A stretch of 36,474 bases of DNA from Aerococcus agrisoli (GTDB taxonomy: Bacteria > Bacillota > Bacilli > Lactobacillales > Aerococcaceae): assembly GCF_003797145.1 (NCBI RefSeq), contig NZ_RKMG01000020.1, positions 1 to 36,474 on the forward strand, given 5' to 3'. The position numbers and the translations under genes are program-made. Positions 8,880 through 18,255 of this stretch are shown here, piece by piece. The stretch's first letter is position 1. Every line of letters starts with the position of its first letter. The notes beneath the pieces were generated by a model. That model had not been told where the DNA came from. It made no database searches and was given only the letters and a program-made list of their open reading frames with translations.

Positions 8880-9107
8880 GTATAATCCTAGTTGGTCAGA
8901 GAAGCTATACAGATGATGGGGTCTTTTGGCCATGACAGGCAGTAACATATGCAACAGCTTTTGTGGATGTAGCTTTTGTCAGGATACATTACGAAAAGGC
9001 TTGCATAAAATTGCCGTTTTAAGTTTACTATTCCGTCTAAATATTATAGAGTGATGTTGAGGAAGATTTATACAACAGAACACTTTTATTGGATAAGGAG
9101 TAGCGAT

Positions 9108-9944
9108 TTGAAACTGTTAACGTTAAATACCCATTCTTATGGTGAAGAGAATCAAGATCAGAAGTTGGCCTACATTGCGCAATCGATTGCTGACTGGGAT
9201 GTGGACATTGTTGCCTTACAAGAGGTAAATCAAAATATTGTTGGCAAGCAAGTGAAACCCGAAAATTTGCCGAATTTTATACGAACTGACGGTCAGGTGA
9301 ATATTAAGAAGAATAATTTTGCTTTGCGATTGGTGAATGCATTGGCTGAACTTGGTAAGACCTATTACTGGGCTTGGACAATGACGCATATTGCAGGTGA
9401 TATTAAGCAAGAGGGTGTAGCAGTCCTATCAAAATACCCAATTGAGAGTGCCACTTCTTTCAATATGTCTGAAAGCCACAATATTCTAAACTATAAGACA
9501 CGCCGTATCATTACAGCCAAGATTACCGATGACAAGGGCTATACCTTCATGGCCGTTTCTGGGCATTTCTCTTGGTGGCATGGGGAAAATAACACTGAGT
9601 TCCATTATGAATGGCAACAAGCTGAAAAATACTTGCTACGCACGAATCTACCCATCTATTTCATGGGTGACTTTAATAATCCGGCAAATTCTGAAGGCTA
9701 CGATTATATGGTGGGAACGGATTTACCAATCCAAGACGCCTACCCAATTGCGGAAGAGACTGTTGGTGAATCGACTGTCTTGAAGGAGATTGCTGGTTGG
9801 AAAGGCTTGAAAGAACAAATCCGTATAGATTACATTTTTGTGCCGGATGATGTGGCAGTGAAACGTTCTGAAGTCGTGTATGACGGTGAACGTCAGCAAA
9901 CGGTTTCGGATCATTCAGGTGTATTCGTAGAAACAAAAGCATAA
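9108..9944 (+). CDS. Endonuclease/exonuclease/phosphatase family protein
   Basis: A 278-residue EEP-superfamily phosphohydrolase. The metal and catalytic motifs are in order: LTLNTHSYGEEN (Asn), VALQEVNQ (metal-binding Glu), SGHFSWW (His), MGDFNNP (Asp/Asn) and the C-terminal SDHSGVFV (Asp-His). No signal peptide is seen, so it is probably cytosolic. I choose a TTG start at 9108 because AAGGAG (9095-9100) is 7 bp upstream and the family begins right there; the in-frame ATG at 9051 has no ribosome site. The substrate is not evident: the superfamily covers nucleases, sphingomyelinases and sugar or lipid phosphatases. It is monocistronic, with its own terminator. Confidence 0.82.
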   Translation: MKLLTLNTHSYGEENQDQKLAYIAQSIADWDVDIVALQEVNQNIVGKQVKPENLPNFIRTDGQVNIKKNNFALRLVNALAELGKTYYWAWTMTHIAGDIKQEGVAVLSKYPIESATSFNMSESHNILNYKTRRIITAKITDDKGYTFMAVSGHFSWWHGENNTEFHYEWQQAEKYLLRTNLPIYFMGDFNNPANSEGYDYMVGTDLPIQDAYPIAEETVGESTVLKEIAGWKGLKEQIRIDYIFVPDDVAVKRSEVVYDGERQQTVSDHSGVFVETKA

Positions 9945-9954
9945 TAGTAGTTGG

Positions 9955-9979
9955 AAAGAGGCTGAAAGGCCTCTTTTTT
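9955..9979 (+). terminator. Terminator of the EEP gene
   Basis: AAAGAGGC (9955-9962) pairs with GCCTCTTT (9969-9976) around a 6-nt loop, followed by T residues to 9979. Confidence 0.88.
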
Positions 9980-10056
9980 GTGGGCATAAAACGAGATAAA
10001 TAGGCTTTTCATATTGCGCGGAGTTGTCTTTTTTCAAAAAAGTAATAAAATATTCG

Positions 10057-10094
10057 TGCAAGCGGTTGCACAATCGCAAGTTTTCCGCTATAAT
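10057..10094 (+). promoter_or_regulatory. malT promoter overlapped by a MalR-type operator
   Basis: TTGCAC (10066-10071), 17 bp, TATAAT (10089-10094). The near-palindrome TGCAAGCGGTTGCA at 10057-10070 overlaps the -35 box and has the form of a LacI-family operator. It shares CGGTTGCA with the malE and malQ promoters. It also resembles a cre site, so CcpA binding is possible. Confidence 0.7.
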
Positions 10095-10148
10095 CTGAGA
10101 TGAGTTATGAAACCGTTATCAAATGGTGTTAAGAAAAGGGGAGAATTT

Positions 10149-12374
10149 ATGAAAAGACTACTTACGTTCGAATTCTGGCAACAGTTCGGTAAGGCCTTAA
10201 TGGTTGTTATCGCGGTTATGCCAGCAGCAGGATTGATGATCTCAGTTGGGAAGGCCGTTGCCTTGTTTGGGGCGGATACTGCCTTGCTAGTAACAACGGG
10301 GGCTGTGTTAGAATCTATCGGTTGGGCAATTATTGGGAATTTACATTTATTATTTGCGATTGCAATCGGTGGTTCTTGGGCTAAGGATCGTGCAGGTGGT
10401 GCCTTTGCGGCAGCCGTGTCATTCGTATTATTAAACCGTATTACGGGTGCTTTATTCGGGGTTTCTTCAGACATGTTGGCAGATCCAGCCGCTGTTACGC
10501 ATACGGTATTGGGGCAAACCATTCCAGTTGCAGGTTACTTTACGAGTGTATTAGAAGCGCCAGCCTTAAATATGGGGGTATTCGTAGGGATTATCGCTGG
10601 TTTTATTGGGGCATCTGCCTACAATAAATACTACAACTACCGTCGTTTACCGGAAGTATTATCTTTCTTCAACGGAAAACGTTTCGTACCATTTGTGGTA
10701 ATTGCATGGTCTTTAGTGACAGCTTTAGGTTTATCATTTGTATGGCCAGTTATCCAAACAGGTATTAATAACTTTGGTCAATGGATTGCTACTTCTCAAG
10801 ACACGGCACCAGTAATTGCACCATTTATCTACGGTACCTTAGAACGTCTATTATTACCATTTGGTTTACACCATATGTTAACTATTCCAATGAACTATAC
10901 GGAACTTGGTGGTACTTATGAAATCCTTACGGGTGCACAAGCAGGGGCACAAGTTGTGGGTCAAGACCCACTTTGGTTAGCATGGGCTACCGACTTGGCT
11001 AACTTCAGCAAAGCTGGGGACACACAAGGATACCAATTTGTTATGGAAAACTGGGTACCTGCACGTTTCAAAGTGGGACAAATGATTGGTTCTTCTGGTA
11101 TTTTGATGGGTCTTACTTACGCAATGTATCGTAATGTCGACCAAGATAAGAAAGATAAATACAAATCAATGTTCATTTCGGCAGCAGCAGCAGTATTCCT
11201 AACAGGGGTTACAGAACCACTAGAATATATGTTTATGTTTATCGCCATGCCACTATATGCGGTATATGCAGTCATCCAAGGTTTGGCCTTCGCTATGGCT
11301 GATATCATCAATTTGCGTGTGCATTCGTTCGGTATGATTGAGTTCTTTACACGTATGCCATTAGCGTCTCAAGCTGGTTTAATGGGCGATGTAATCAACT
11401 ACTTATTAGTGTCACTTGCATTTGGGGTATTCACATACTTCGTGGCAAACTTTATGATTCAAAAATTCCATTATGCAACACCAGGTCGTTTAGGTAACTA
11501 CGAAGAAGGTTTAATTAATAAAGATGAAACGACAGCTTCAAGTGAACAAGGAACTGCCGTAGCTGGTTCTGAAAATGACCAACAAGTAGCAGATGTGATC
11601 TACCTATTAGGTGGACCTGACAACATCGATTATGTCGATGCATGTATGACACGTTTACGTGTAACGGTTAAGGATACCAACTTAGTTGGGGCAGAAGATG
11701 CATGGAAAGCTGCAGGTGCCATGGGCTTAATGGTTCGCGGTACAGGGGTTCAAGCAGTCTACGGGCCAAAATCAGATATTTTGAAATCTGATATTAACGA
11801 CTTGTTGGACAATGGGGCTGCAATTCCAGCACCATCAAGCAAGTTAACCAATCAAGATGCAAGTGCAAGCGAAACAGCATCAACAGAAGCGGTTACTTTT
11901 AAGGGTGTTACAACGGACATGAAGGCGCCAGTTGAAGGGCAATTGTTAGCCATTTCTAGTGTCAATGACCCCGTCTTCTCCGAAAAAATGATGGGTGATG
12001 GTTATGCCATTGAACCTGTAGCAGATGCAGTTTCTGCACCAGTTTACGCACCTGTATCTGGGAAGGTGGTTTCTATTTTCCCAAGCCATCATGCAGTGGG
12101 TATTGAAACGAAAGATGGATTAGAAGTATTATTACATATGGGCTTAGACACGAATACAATGCAAGCGAAAGTCTTTGGTTTAACGATTGAAGTTGATCAA
12201 GAAGTAACTGCTGGTCAAGAAATCGGGCGAATTGATTTAGCTGCGATTGAAAATGCTGGCAAAGAAAAGACTGTCGTTGTCGTGATTACAAACTCTGACA
12301 AATTGGCTAGCCTAGATGTAACAGCAACCGATCACAAAGATGGCGGTCAAAGTGTTGCAACAGCACACAGTTAA
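10149..12374 (+). CDS. malT: PTS maltose/glucose transporter EIICBA
   Basis: A 741-residue phosphotransferase permease with all membrane and soluble modules. EIIC (about residues 1-430) is a multi-spanning Glc-family domain starting with KALMVVIAVMPAAGLMISVG and containing GFIGASAYNKYYNY and GVTEPLEYMF. EIIB (about 470-545) has the phospho-cysteine Cys499 in DACMTRLRVTVKD. EIIA (about 600-735) has the histidines His648 (SHHAVGI) and phospho-His663 (LLHMGLDT). The start at 10149 follows AGGGGAG; an upstream in-frame ATG at 10107 lacks a site. The family takes up glucose, maltose or both. The shared MalR-like operator and position at the head of the maltodextrin locus favour maltose. Specificity is inferred. 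Confidence 0.87.
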   Translation: MKRLLTFEFWQQFGKALMVVIAVMPAAGLMISVGKAVALFGADTALLVTTGAVLESIGWAIIGNLHLLFAIAIGGSWAKDRAGGAFAAAVSFVLLNRITGALFGVSSDMLADPAAVTHTVLGQTIPVAGYFTSVLEAPALNMGVFVGIIAGFIGASAYNKYYNYRRLPEVLSFFNGKRFVPFVVIAWSLVTALGLSFVWPVIQTGINNFGQWIATSQDTAPVIAPFIYGTLERLLLPFGLHHMLTIPMNYTELGGTYEILTGAQAGAQVVGQDPLWLAWATDLANFSKAGDTQGYQFVMENWVPARFKVGQMIGSSGILMGLTYAMYRNVDQDKKDKYKSMFISAAAAVFLTGVTEPLEYMFMFIAMPLYAVYAVIQGLAFAMADIINLRVHSFGMIEFFTRMPLASQAGLMGDVINYLLVSLAFGVFTYFVANFMIQKFHYATPGRLGNYEEGLINKDETTASSEQGTAVAGSENDQQVADVIYLLGGPDNIDYVDACMTRLRVTVKDTNLVGAEDAWKAAGAMGLMVRGTGVQAVYGPKSDILKSDINDLLDNGAAIPAPSSKLTNQDASASETASTEAVTFKGVTTDMKAPVEGQLLAISSVNDPVFSEKMMGDGYAIEPVADAVSAPVYAPVSGKVVSIFPSHHAVGIETKDGLEVLLHMGLDTNTMQAKVFGLTIEVDQEVTAGQEIGRIDLAAIENAGKEKTVVVVITNSDKLASLDVTATDHKDGGQSVATAHS

Positions 12375-12400
12375 AAGCTATTGATATAAAAGAAATTAGT

Positions 12401-12445
12401 TAATGGAGGTGTCACTTTTTGTGCACCTTCCATTAGCTGTTTTTT
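12401..12445 (+). terminator. Terminator of malT
   Basis: TAATGGAGGTG (12401-12411) pairs with CACCTTCCATTA (12424-12435) with one bulged T, followed by a TTTTTT run. Confidence 0.8.
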
Positions 12446-12455
12446 GAGGGATTAT

Positions 12456-12469
12456 TGTAAACGCTTACT
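12456..12469. promoter_or_regulatory. cre-like site upstream of the GH13 gene
   Basis: TGTAAACGCTTACT matches the CcpA consensus core TGNAANCGNNNNCN and is nearly palindromic. It lies 145 bp before the chosen start. No clean -35/-10 pair is seen next to it. Confidence 0.55.
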
Positions 12470-12613
12470 AAAATACAAAACGATTCAGGTCATGTCTATG
12501 CAAGGACTAATGTCAGCTCAGAGCTATTGCAAAAGGATGCTAAGAGAGACGAGAGCACTACAAGTAAAAATGACCACGTGCACACGTGTAAAAGAGGAAA
12601 GGGGGACAAGAAT

Positions 12614-14446
12614 TTGGACAAAGCGGCACTATACCATCGCCCAGAAAGCGAGTTTGCCTATCTATACTCAGACGAAATTGCCCATATTCGCCTACAAACC
12701 AAGAAAGATGATGTAAAGGCAGTTGATGTATTAGCGGGGGATGTCTACCTCCACCATGAAGGAAAGTGGTACCAATCGGGTATCCCAATGACGAAAGTTG
12801 GGGCAACAGAAACCCATGATTTTTGGCAGGCATCTGTAACGATTCCAACCAGACGCCTGGCCTATGGATTTAAGGTTTACGGTCATGATGGCGAGGATGT
12901 CTTTTATTGTGACCGTGGGGTATATCATGGGGATGACTTGGTCATGTTGGAACAAGTCAATGCCTATTTCCGTTTACCCTATTTCCATGAACGAGACATG
13001 ATGAAGACGCCGGAATGGGTGAAACATACCGTCTGGTACCAAATTTTCCCAGAGCGTTTTGCTAATGGAAATCCGGCCAATGATCCTGAAGGGGTCTTAG
13101 CCTGGAATCATGAGGATCACCCACGGCATGATGCCTTTTATGGTGGCGATTTACAAGGCATAATTGATCATTTAGATTATCTGCAAGATTTGGGCATTAC
13201 AGGTCTCTATTTAACGCCGATTTTCAAAGCGCATACCAACCATAAATATGATACGACAGATTATATGACTATCGATCCAGCTTTTGGGAATGCGACGATT
13301 TTGAAAAATCTAGTGGACCAAGCCCATGAACGAGGGATGAAGGTCATGCTAGATGCGGTCTTCAACCATATTGGCTACTACGCACCGCAATGGCAGGATG
13401 TTTTGGCAAATCAAGAAGATTCAATTTATCGCGATTGGTTTCATATTCGAAAATTTCCCGTGCAGCCATTTGAACCAGTCAATTATACCGACCCGGATGC
13501 CTTAACAGCTGCGCGGCAAGGTTTGACCTATCATACCTTCGCCTTTGAGCCCCACATGCCCAAATTCAATACGGCCAATCCGGAAGTTCATGACTACTTA
13601 TTAAAGGTAGCGACACATTATATCGAAGCCTTTGATATTGATGGTTGGCGATTGGATGTAGCGAATGAAGTGGACCACCAGTTTTGGAAGGACTTCTTCC
13701 GTGCCTGTACGGGGTTAAAGGAAGATTTCTATATTATTGGCGAAATTTGGCATTCCAGTCAGAAATTTCTCGAAGGCGATGAGTTCCATGCCGTTATGAA
13801 TTATGCCATGACCGACCAGATTAAAGATTTCTTCTTTGGGAATCCGATTGATGAACGACCCTTATCAAGTGGACGTATGCGGGCTTCTATGACCCGTCAA
13901 CGCATGCTTTACCGGGATCAAGTCAACCAAGTGCAGTTTAATTTGCTGGATTCGCATGATACGGATAGGGTCTTGCATCGTGCGAAAGGGGATAAACAAA
14001 AGGTGAAGGCAGCGCTCACCTTTATGATGATGCTTGAAGGAACGCCGTGCATCTATTACGGTACCGAGGTTGGCCTAGATGGCGGGCATGATCCAGATTG
14101 CCGGCGTGTCATGATTTGGGATGAAGCTGCCCAAGACAAAGATATGCTAGCCTTTACCAAGGATTTGATTCAATTACGTAAGCAATACAGTGATTTGATT
14201 ACGTATGGCGAATTTCACTGGCGGTTGGATGACCTCGCGGATGTTGCGAATCATCGGGTGCTGTCGTTTGAAAAAATTGATCAAGATTGGCGTATGTTAG
14301 CCATTTTCAACCAAGGGTCAGAAATAATCGCGGAACAATTTGATGAAAGTACAAATATTGTATCGTCAAATCTTGCAAATTTTGAGGAAAATCGACTTAC
14401 GGTGGCGCCTGGTGGATGGGCAATTTGTATAGACAGGCGAGCTTAA
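12614..14446 (+). CDS. Neopullulanase / maltogenic amylase-type GH13 enzyme
   Basis: A 610-residue cytoplasmic alpha-glucan hydrolase. Residues 1-120 look like the CBM34 domain of neopullulanases and cyclomaltodextrinases (ALYHRPESEFAYLYSD...). The GH13 barrel carries FYGGDLQGIIDHLDYL, DAVFNHIG, DGWRLDVANE with the nucleophile Asp348, IIGEIWH with the acid Glu377, and LLDSHDTDR with Asp449. A short C-terminal beta domain follows. No signal peptide, so it acts on imported maltodextrins. I choose TTG at 12614, preceded by GGGGGA at 8 bp and matching the family start; the frame open from 12527 adds an unconserved 29-residue tail. The gene sits between the PTS permease and malE and is under a cre site. 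Confidence 0.88.
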   Translation: MDKAALYHRPESEFAYLYSDEIAHIRLQTKKDDVKAVDVLAGDVYLHHEGKWYQSGIPMTKVGATETHDFWQASVTIPTRRLAYGFKVYGHDGEDVFYCDRGVYHGDDLVMLEQVNAYFRLPYFHERDMMKTPEWVKHTVWYQIFPERFANGNPANDPEGVLAWNHEDHPRHDAFYGGDLQGIIDHLDYLQDLGITGLYLTPIFKAHTNHKYDTTDYMTIDPAFGNATILKNLVDQAHERGMKVMLDAVFNHIGYYAPQWQDVLANQEDSIYRDWFHIRKFPVQPFEPVNYTDPDALTAARQGLTYHTFAFEPHMPKFNTANPEVHDYLLKVATHYIEAFDIDGWRLDVANEVDHQFWKDFFRACTGLKEDFYIIGEIWHSSQKFLEGDEFHAVMNYAMTDQIKDFFFGNPIDERPLSSGRMRASMTRQRMLYRDQVNQVQFNLLDSHDTDRVLHRAKGDKQKVKAALTFMMMLEGTPCIYYGTEVGLDGGHDPDCRRVMIWDEAAQDKDMLAFTKDLIQLRKQYSDLITYGEFHWRLDDLADVANHRVLSFEKIDQDWRMLAIFNQGSEIIAEQFDESTNIVSSNLANFEENRLTVAPGGWAICIDRRA

Positions 14447-14501
14447 GCGGTTTGCTTGTTTGCAAATTTTAGATACAATTATTGGCTAGTAAAAACTTTT
14501 A

Positions 14502-14556
14502 CGAAAACGGTTGCAAAGCCAAAATTTATATGTAATAATGCATGTAAGCGATTACA
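14502..14556 (+). promoter_or_regulatory. malE promoter with MalR-type operator and cre
   Basis: TTGCAA (14511-14516) serves as -35, with TAATAA(T) at 14533-14539 preceded by a TG, giving an extended -10. CGAAAACGGTTGCAAA (14502-14517) is the shared MalR-type operator, overlapping the -35. TGTAAGCGATTACA (14543-14556) is a near-perfect cre just after the -10, placed to block transcription when preferred sugar is present. Confidence 0.7.
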
Positions 14557-14592
14557 ATAATTGGGTATTTAAATTTTAGGAGGAAGATATAA

Positions 14593-15867
14593 ATGAGTAA
14601 ATTGCAGTGGAAAAAAGCAGCGTTTGGTTTAGTTACTGCTTCAGCAGCTTTAGTGCTTGCAGCTTGTGGTAACGGTGGCGAAGATACAGCAAGTTCATCT
14701 GCTTCAAGCGAACCAGCTGAAGGCGGAACTTTACAAGTTTCTGTAGGTCCTGACTACGTAGATTACGTAAATGAAATTGCACCTGCTTTTGAAGAAGAAA
14801 CAGGTATCGATGTTGAAGTGGTTGAACGTGAAATGTTCGAAACTTTAGATGCTTTGTCATTAGATGGTCCAGCTGGTATCGCACCAGACGTTACGATTGC
14901 ACCTTATGACCGTATTGGTAACTTAGGTATCCAAGGTCACTTAACACCGGTTACTTTACCTGAAGATGACCGTTATGATGACACTGATAAACAACAAGTT
15001 ACGGCAAACGACGAAGTGTACGGTATGCCATTCGTAGTTGAATCATTAGTACTTTACTACAATAAAGACTTAATCGATGCAGCGCCAACTACTTTCGCAG
15101 AATTAGAAGCTTTATCTGAAGATTCAGCTTATGACTATGAAACTGAAGAAGGTAAGAACACTGCTTTCCTAGCAAACTGGGTTGACTTTTACTCAGCTTA
15201 CGGTTTGATTTCTGGTTACGGCGGATACATCTTCGGTTCTGAGGGTACTGACACAGCTGACATTGGTTTAAACAATGAAGGTGCTGTTGAAGGTATCGAA
15301 TACGCGAAAACTTGGTACGAAAAATGGCCAGAAGGTATGTTAGATACAACTTCAGCAGGTAGCTTTGTAGATGAAACATTCATCGCTGGTGACGCTGCGG
15401 CAATCATCGGTGGACCTTGGTCAGCAGCTTCTTATGATGAAGGTGGCGTAAACTACGGTATTGCACCAATGCCTGAATTACCAAATGGCGAATCTTACCA
15501 ACCATTCGGTGGTGGTAAAGGTTGGATCATTTCAGGATATACTGAAAATGCTGAAGCAGCGCAACAATGGGTTGAATATGTAACAACTGAAGAAAACCAA
15601 ACAGCTTTACACGAATTTAACTCTGAAGTACCTGCTAACCAACAAGCACGTCAAGCAATCGTAGATGCTGGCGAAAATGAATTAGCAGTTGCCGTTATCG
15701 AACAATACAACAACGCTGTACCAATGCCAAACATTCCAGAAATGGCTGAAGTTTGGACGGGTGCTGAAACAATGATGTTCGATGCAGTATCTGGTAACAA
15801 ATCAGCACAACAATCTGCTGATGATGCTGTGAAAGTTATCCAAGATAACATTGCTCAAAAATACTAA
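14593..15867 (+). CDS. malE: Maltose/maltodextrin ABC transporter, substrate-binding lipoprotein
   Basis: A 424-residue type I solute-binding protein. The signal peptide ends in the lipobox LAAC with lipid-anchored Cys25, followed by a Ser/Glu-rich linker. The mature part shows the MalE-type segments VSVGPDYVDYVNEIAPAFEEE, TIAPYDRIGNLGIQG, YGMPFVVESLVLYYNKDL, AAIIGGPWSAA and GGGKGWIIS. The ribosome site is AGGAGG at 6-7 bp. It is the first and, by its 3' hairpin and very regular codons, probably the most strongly expressed gene of the malEFG-malA-malK series. It captures extracellular maltodextrins for MalFG. Confidence 0.92.
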   Translation: MSKLQWKKAAFGLVTASAALVLAACGNGGEDTASSSASSEPAEGGTLQVSVGPDYVDYVNEIAPAFEEETGIDVEVVEREMFETLDALSLDGPAGIAPDVTIAPYDRIGNLGIQGHLTPVTLPEDDRYDDTDKQQVTANDEVYGMPFVVESLVLYYNKDLIDAAPTTFAELEALSEDSAYDYETEEGKNTAFLANWVDFYSAYGLISGYGGYIFGSEGTDTADIGLNNEGAVEGIEYAKTWYEKWPEGMLDTTSAGSFVDETFIAGDAAAIIGGPWSAASYDEGGVNYGIAPMPELPNGESYQPFGGGKGWIISGYTENAEAAQQWVEYVTTEENQTALHEFNSEVPANQQARQAIVDAGENELAVAVIEQYNNAVPMPNIPEMAEVWTGAETMMFDAVSGNKSAQQSADDAVKVIQDNIAQKY

Positions 15868-15890
15868 GATAGACATTCTTTGACAATTAG

Positions 15891-15940
15891 AGGATGGTTT
15901 AGCCAATGGTTTAGTAATCATCGCTAACCATCCTTTGCTA
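15891..15940 (+). terminator. Intercistronic hairpin between malE and malF
   Basis: AGGATGGTTTAGC (15891-15903) pairs with GCTAACCATCCT (15923-15934) with one bulged T, followed by the weak U tract TTGCTATTTT. It is likely a partial terminator or mRNA-stabilising stem that makes malE transcripts more abundant than malFG, as is common in binding-protein operons. Confidence 0.65.
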
Positions 15941-16016
15941 TTTTATATAACGATTATCAGTCAAATAGTGTCGAAGAGACGTAACAGAATTGTTTTTAGT
16001 GAAGGAGTTGATTGCA

Positions 16017-17354
16017 GTGGCGAAGACTGCAAATGAAAGAAAAAAAGTGCACTTCACATCTGAACAAAAGAAACAAATGAGGACGGCAGCACTTGCTTCC
16101 ATCATTCCTGGTGGGGGTCAGTTCTATAATAAGCAAGCATTCAAAGGGATTATCTTCCTGATTATCTTTGCTTTATATGTTTTCCATCTGTTTAGCTTTG
16201 GTTTTGATGCCTTTAACGGGTTATTCACCCTAGGTTCAACACCGCGTGAAGATCACTCACTATTCCTCTTAATTGAAGGGGTGCTCGAATTATTAATTAC
16301 GGTTATTTTCTTGATTTTCTATGGCGTCCAAATGTGGGATGCCTACAATATAGCGAAAATCAATGCCATTAACCCAGATAAAGTGAACCGGACACCAAAG
16401 GCCATTTTGAACAACTTATATGAGACAGGTTTCCCTTATATTTTAACGGTACCGGCATATATTTTGATGTTGTTTGCCATTGTGTTCCCGGTAGTTGTTA
16501 CGATTTTAATCGTGTTTACCAACTATGATTTCCAACATATCCCACCAGCTAAATTAATTGACTGGACAGGATTGGAAACATTCAGTTCAATCTTTACCTT
16601 ATCAACATACCGTGAAACCTTTGGGGCGGTATTCTCATGGACGGTCATTTGGACCCTATGTGCAACAACCTTGCAAGTAGGTTTGGGTATCTTCCTAGCG
16701 ATTTTGATGAATCAACCATTTATCAAATTTAGACGCTTCTTCGGGGTAGTTTTACTATTACCTTGGGCGGTACCAGCCTTCATTTCCATCCTAACATTCT
16801 CAAATATGTTTAACCCATCTGCGGGTGCAATCAACTCGCAAGTCATTCCTTTTATCAATAACTTAATTCCATTCTTTGATATTCCAGCACTAGCTTGGAA
16901 GACAGAACCTTTCTGGACCAAAGTGGCGTTGATTTCGATTCAAGGATGGTTAGGTTTCCCATACATTTACGTGTTGACAACATCTATTCTTCAATCCATT
17001 CCTGGTGAATGGTATGAAGCAGCGTCAATTGATGGGGCTTCACCATTACAGAAATTCCGTTTCATTACCTTCCCGCACATCTTATCAGTGGCGGCACCCG
17101 TATTAATTACCCAATATACAGGGAACTTCAACAACTTCGCGATGATTTACTTATTCAACGAAGGTGGTCCTGGATCAGTTGGGAATAATGCCGGTACAAC
17201 GGATATCTTGATTTCATGGGTCTACAAACTGACGACCGGACAATCACCACAATATAATGTTTCTTCAGCGATTACCATTATCATTTCAGCGATTGTTATC
17301 GTGATTTCATTGATCATCTTTAAATCAACCAACGCTTTTGAAATGGAGGACTAA
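16017..17354 (+). CDS. malF: Maltodextrin ABC transporter permease MalF
   Basis: A 445-residue inner-membrane permease. An N-terminal extension with two to three membrane spans (PGGGQFYNKQAFKGIIFLIIF and following) precedes the conserved six-span MetI-like domain. The EAA loop EWYEAASIDGASPLQKFRFI docks the ATPase. I choose the GTG start at 16017 with GAAGGAG (16001-16007) at 9 bp; the frame remains open to an ATG at 15990 without a ribosome site. MalG starts 3 bp after the stop, so the two are translationally coupled. It forms the MalFG heterodimer. Confidence 0.9.
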   Translation: MAKTANERKKVHFTSEQKKQMRTAALASIIPGGGQFYNKQAFKGIIFLIIFALYVFHLFSFGFDAFNGLFTLGSTPREDHSLFLLIEGVLELLITVIFLIFYGVQMWDAYNIAKINAINPDKVNRTPKAILNNLYETGFPYILTVPAYILMLFAIVFPVVVTILIVFTNYDFQHIPPAKLIDWTGLETFSSIFTLSTYRETFGAVFSWTVIWTLCATTLQVGLGIFLAILMNQPFIKFRRFFGVVLLLPWAVPAFISILTFSNMFNPSAGAINSQVIPFINNLIPFFDIPALAWKTEPFWTKVALISIQGWLGFPYIYVLTTSILQSIPGEWYEAASIDGASPLQKFRFITFPHILSVAAPVLITQYTGNFNNFAMIYLFNEGGPGSVGNNAGTTDILISWVYKLTTGQSPQYNVSSAITIIISAIVIVISLIIFKSTNAFEMED

Positions 17355-17357
17355 ATC

Positions 17358-18215
17358 ATGGCTGAGCAAAAAGCACGCAGAACGAAAAATCACGGCCACT
17401 TCTGGTCTAAATTCTTCACCTATGCATTCTTGGTATTTATGTGTATCGTAATTATCTATCCATTATTAATTACGGTTACATCCGCTTTTAAAGGCGGTAA
17501 CTTGATTGCCTTCGATTTAGACTTTACAGGGCCATTTACCTTAAATAACTTTACACGACTCTTTACGGAAACCCAATATGGTCAATGGTATCTAAATACC
17601 TTGATTGTAGCGGTAATTACTATGGCACTTCAGGTAACGATTATCACCCTTGCTGGGTATGCCTACTCACGTTACCGCTTTGCTGGACGTAAACAATCAC
17701 TTAAATTCTTTATCATTGTACAAATGGTACCAACAACGGCAGCCTTAACAGCCTTCTACGTTATGGCCTTGCAAGTAGGCGGTTTGGACAAGTTATGGTT
17801 CCTAATCTTCGCCTATGTTGGTGGTTCGATTCCAATGAACTCTTGGTTGATGAAGGGGTACTTTGATACCGTGCCAATCGACTTAGATGAATCGGCAAAA
17901 CTAGACGGTGCAGGACATTTAAGAACCTTCGCCCAAATCGTTCTACCATTAGTAAGACCAATGATCGCGGTACAAGCTTTATGGGCATTCATGACACCAT
18001 TTGGTGAATACATGCTAGCGAGATTTATCTTGCGTTCACCAGAAAACTACACGGTAGCCATTGGTTTACAACAATTCATCACCAACCCTCGTGAACAACG
18101 GGTAACCCTATTCGCGGCGGGGGCAATCCTAATTGCCTTACCAATCTCTATCATGTTCTTCTACTTACAAAAGAACTTTGTATCTGGTTTGACCGCTGGT
18201 GGTACGAAAGGTTAG
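17358..18215 (+). CDS. malG: Maltodextrin ABC transporter permease MalG
   Basis: A 285-residue six-span permease of the MalG/MetI fold. A short cytoplasmic basic N-terminus is followed by the first membrane span ([20 protein letters not shown]). The EAA loop [27 protein letters not shown] and the C-terminal end [12 protein letters not shown] are typical of MalG, whose tail reaches the ATPase interface. The ATG follows GGAGG of the malF end by a few bases, with a 3-bp gap to malF. It works with MalF, MalE and the ATPase encoded at 19215. Confidence 0.92.
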   Translation: MAEQKARRTKNHGHFWSKFFTYAFLVFMCIVIIYPLLITVTSAFKGGNLIAFDLDFTGPFTLNNFTRLFTETQYGQWYLNTLIVAVITMALQVTIITLAGYAYSRYRFAGRKQSLKFFIIVQMVPTTAALTAFYVMALQVGGLDKLWFLIFAYVGGSIPMNSWLMKGYFDTVPIDLDESAKLDGAGHLRTFAQIVLPLVRPMIAVQALWAFMTPFGEYMLARFILRSPENYTVAIGLQQFITNPREQRVTLFAAGAILIALPISIMFFYLQKNFVSGLTAGGTKG

Positions 18216-18255
18216 GCAAATAACTGACAACAAACATGTAATAGAAAGATAGGCG

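Noticed and set aside
10088..10522. Minus-strand frame of 144 codons opposite malT
   Set aside because: A shadow of the Ala/Gly-rich EIIC reading frame, with no domain or start signal.
12444..12716. Plus-strand frame of 90 codons before the amylase gene
   Set aside because: It overlaps the GH13 coding start in another frame, and its sequence has no family features.
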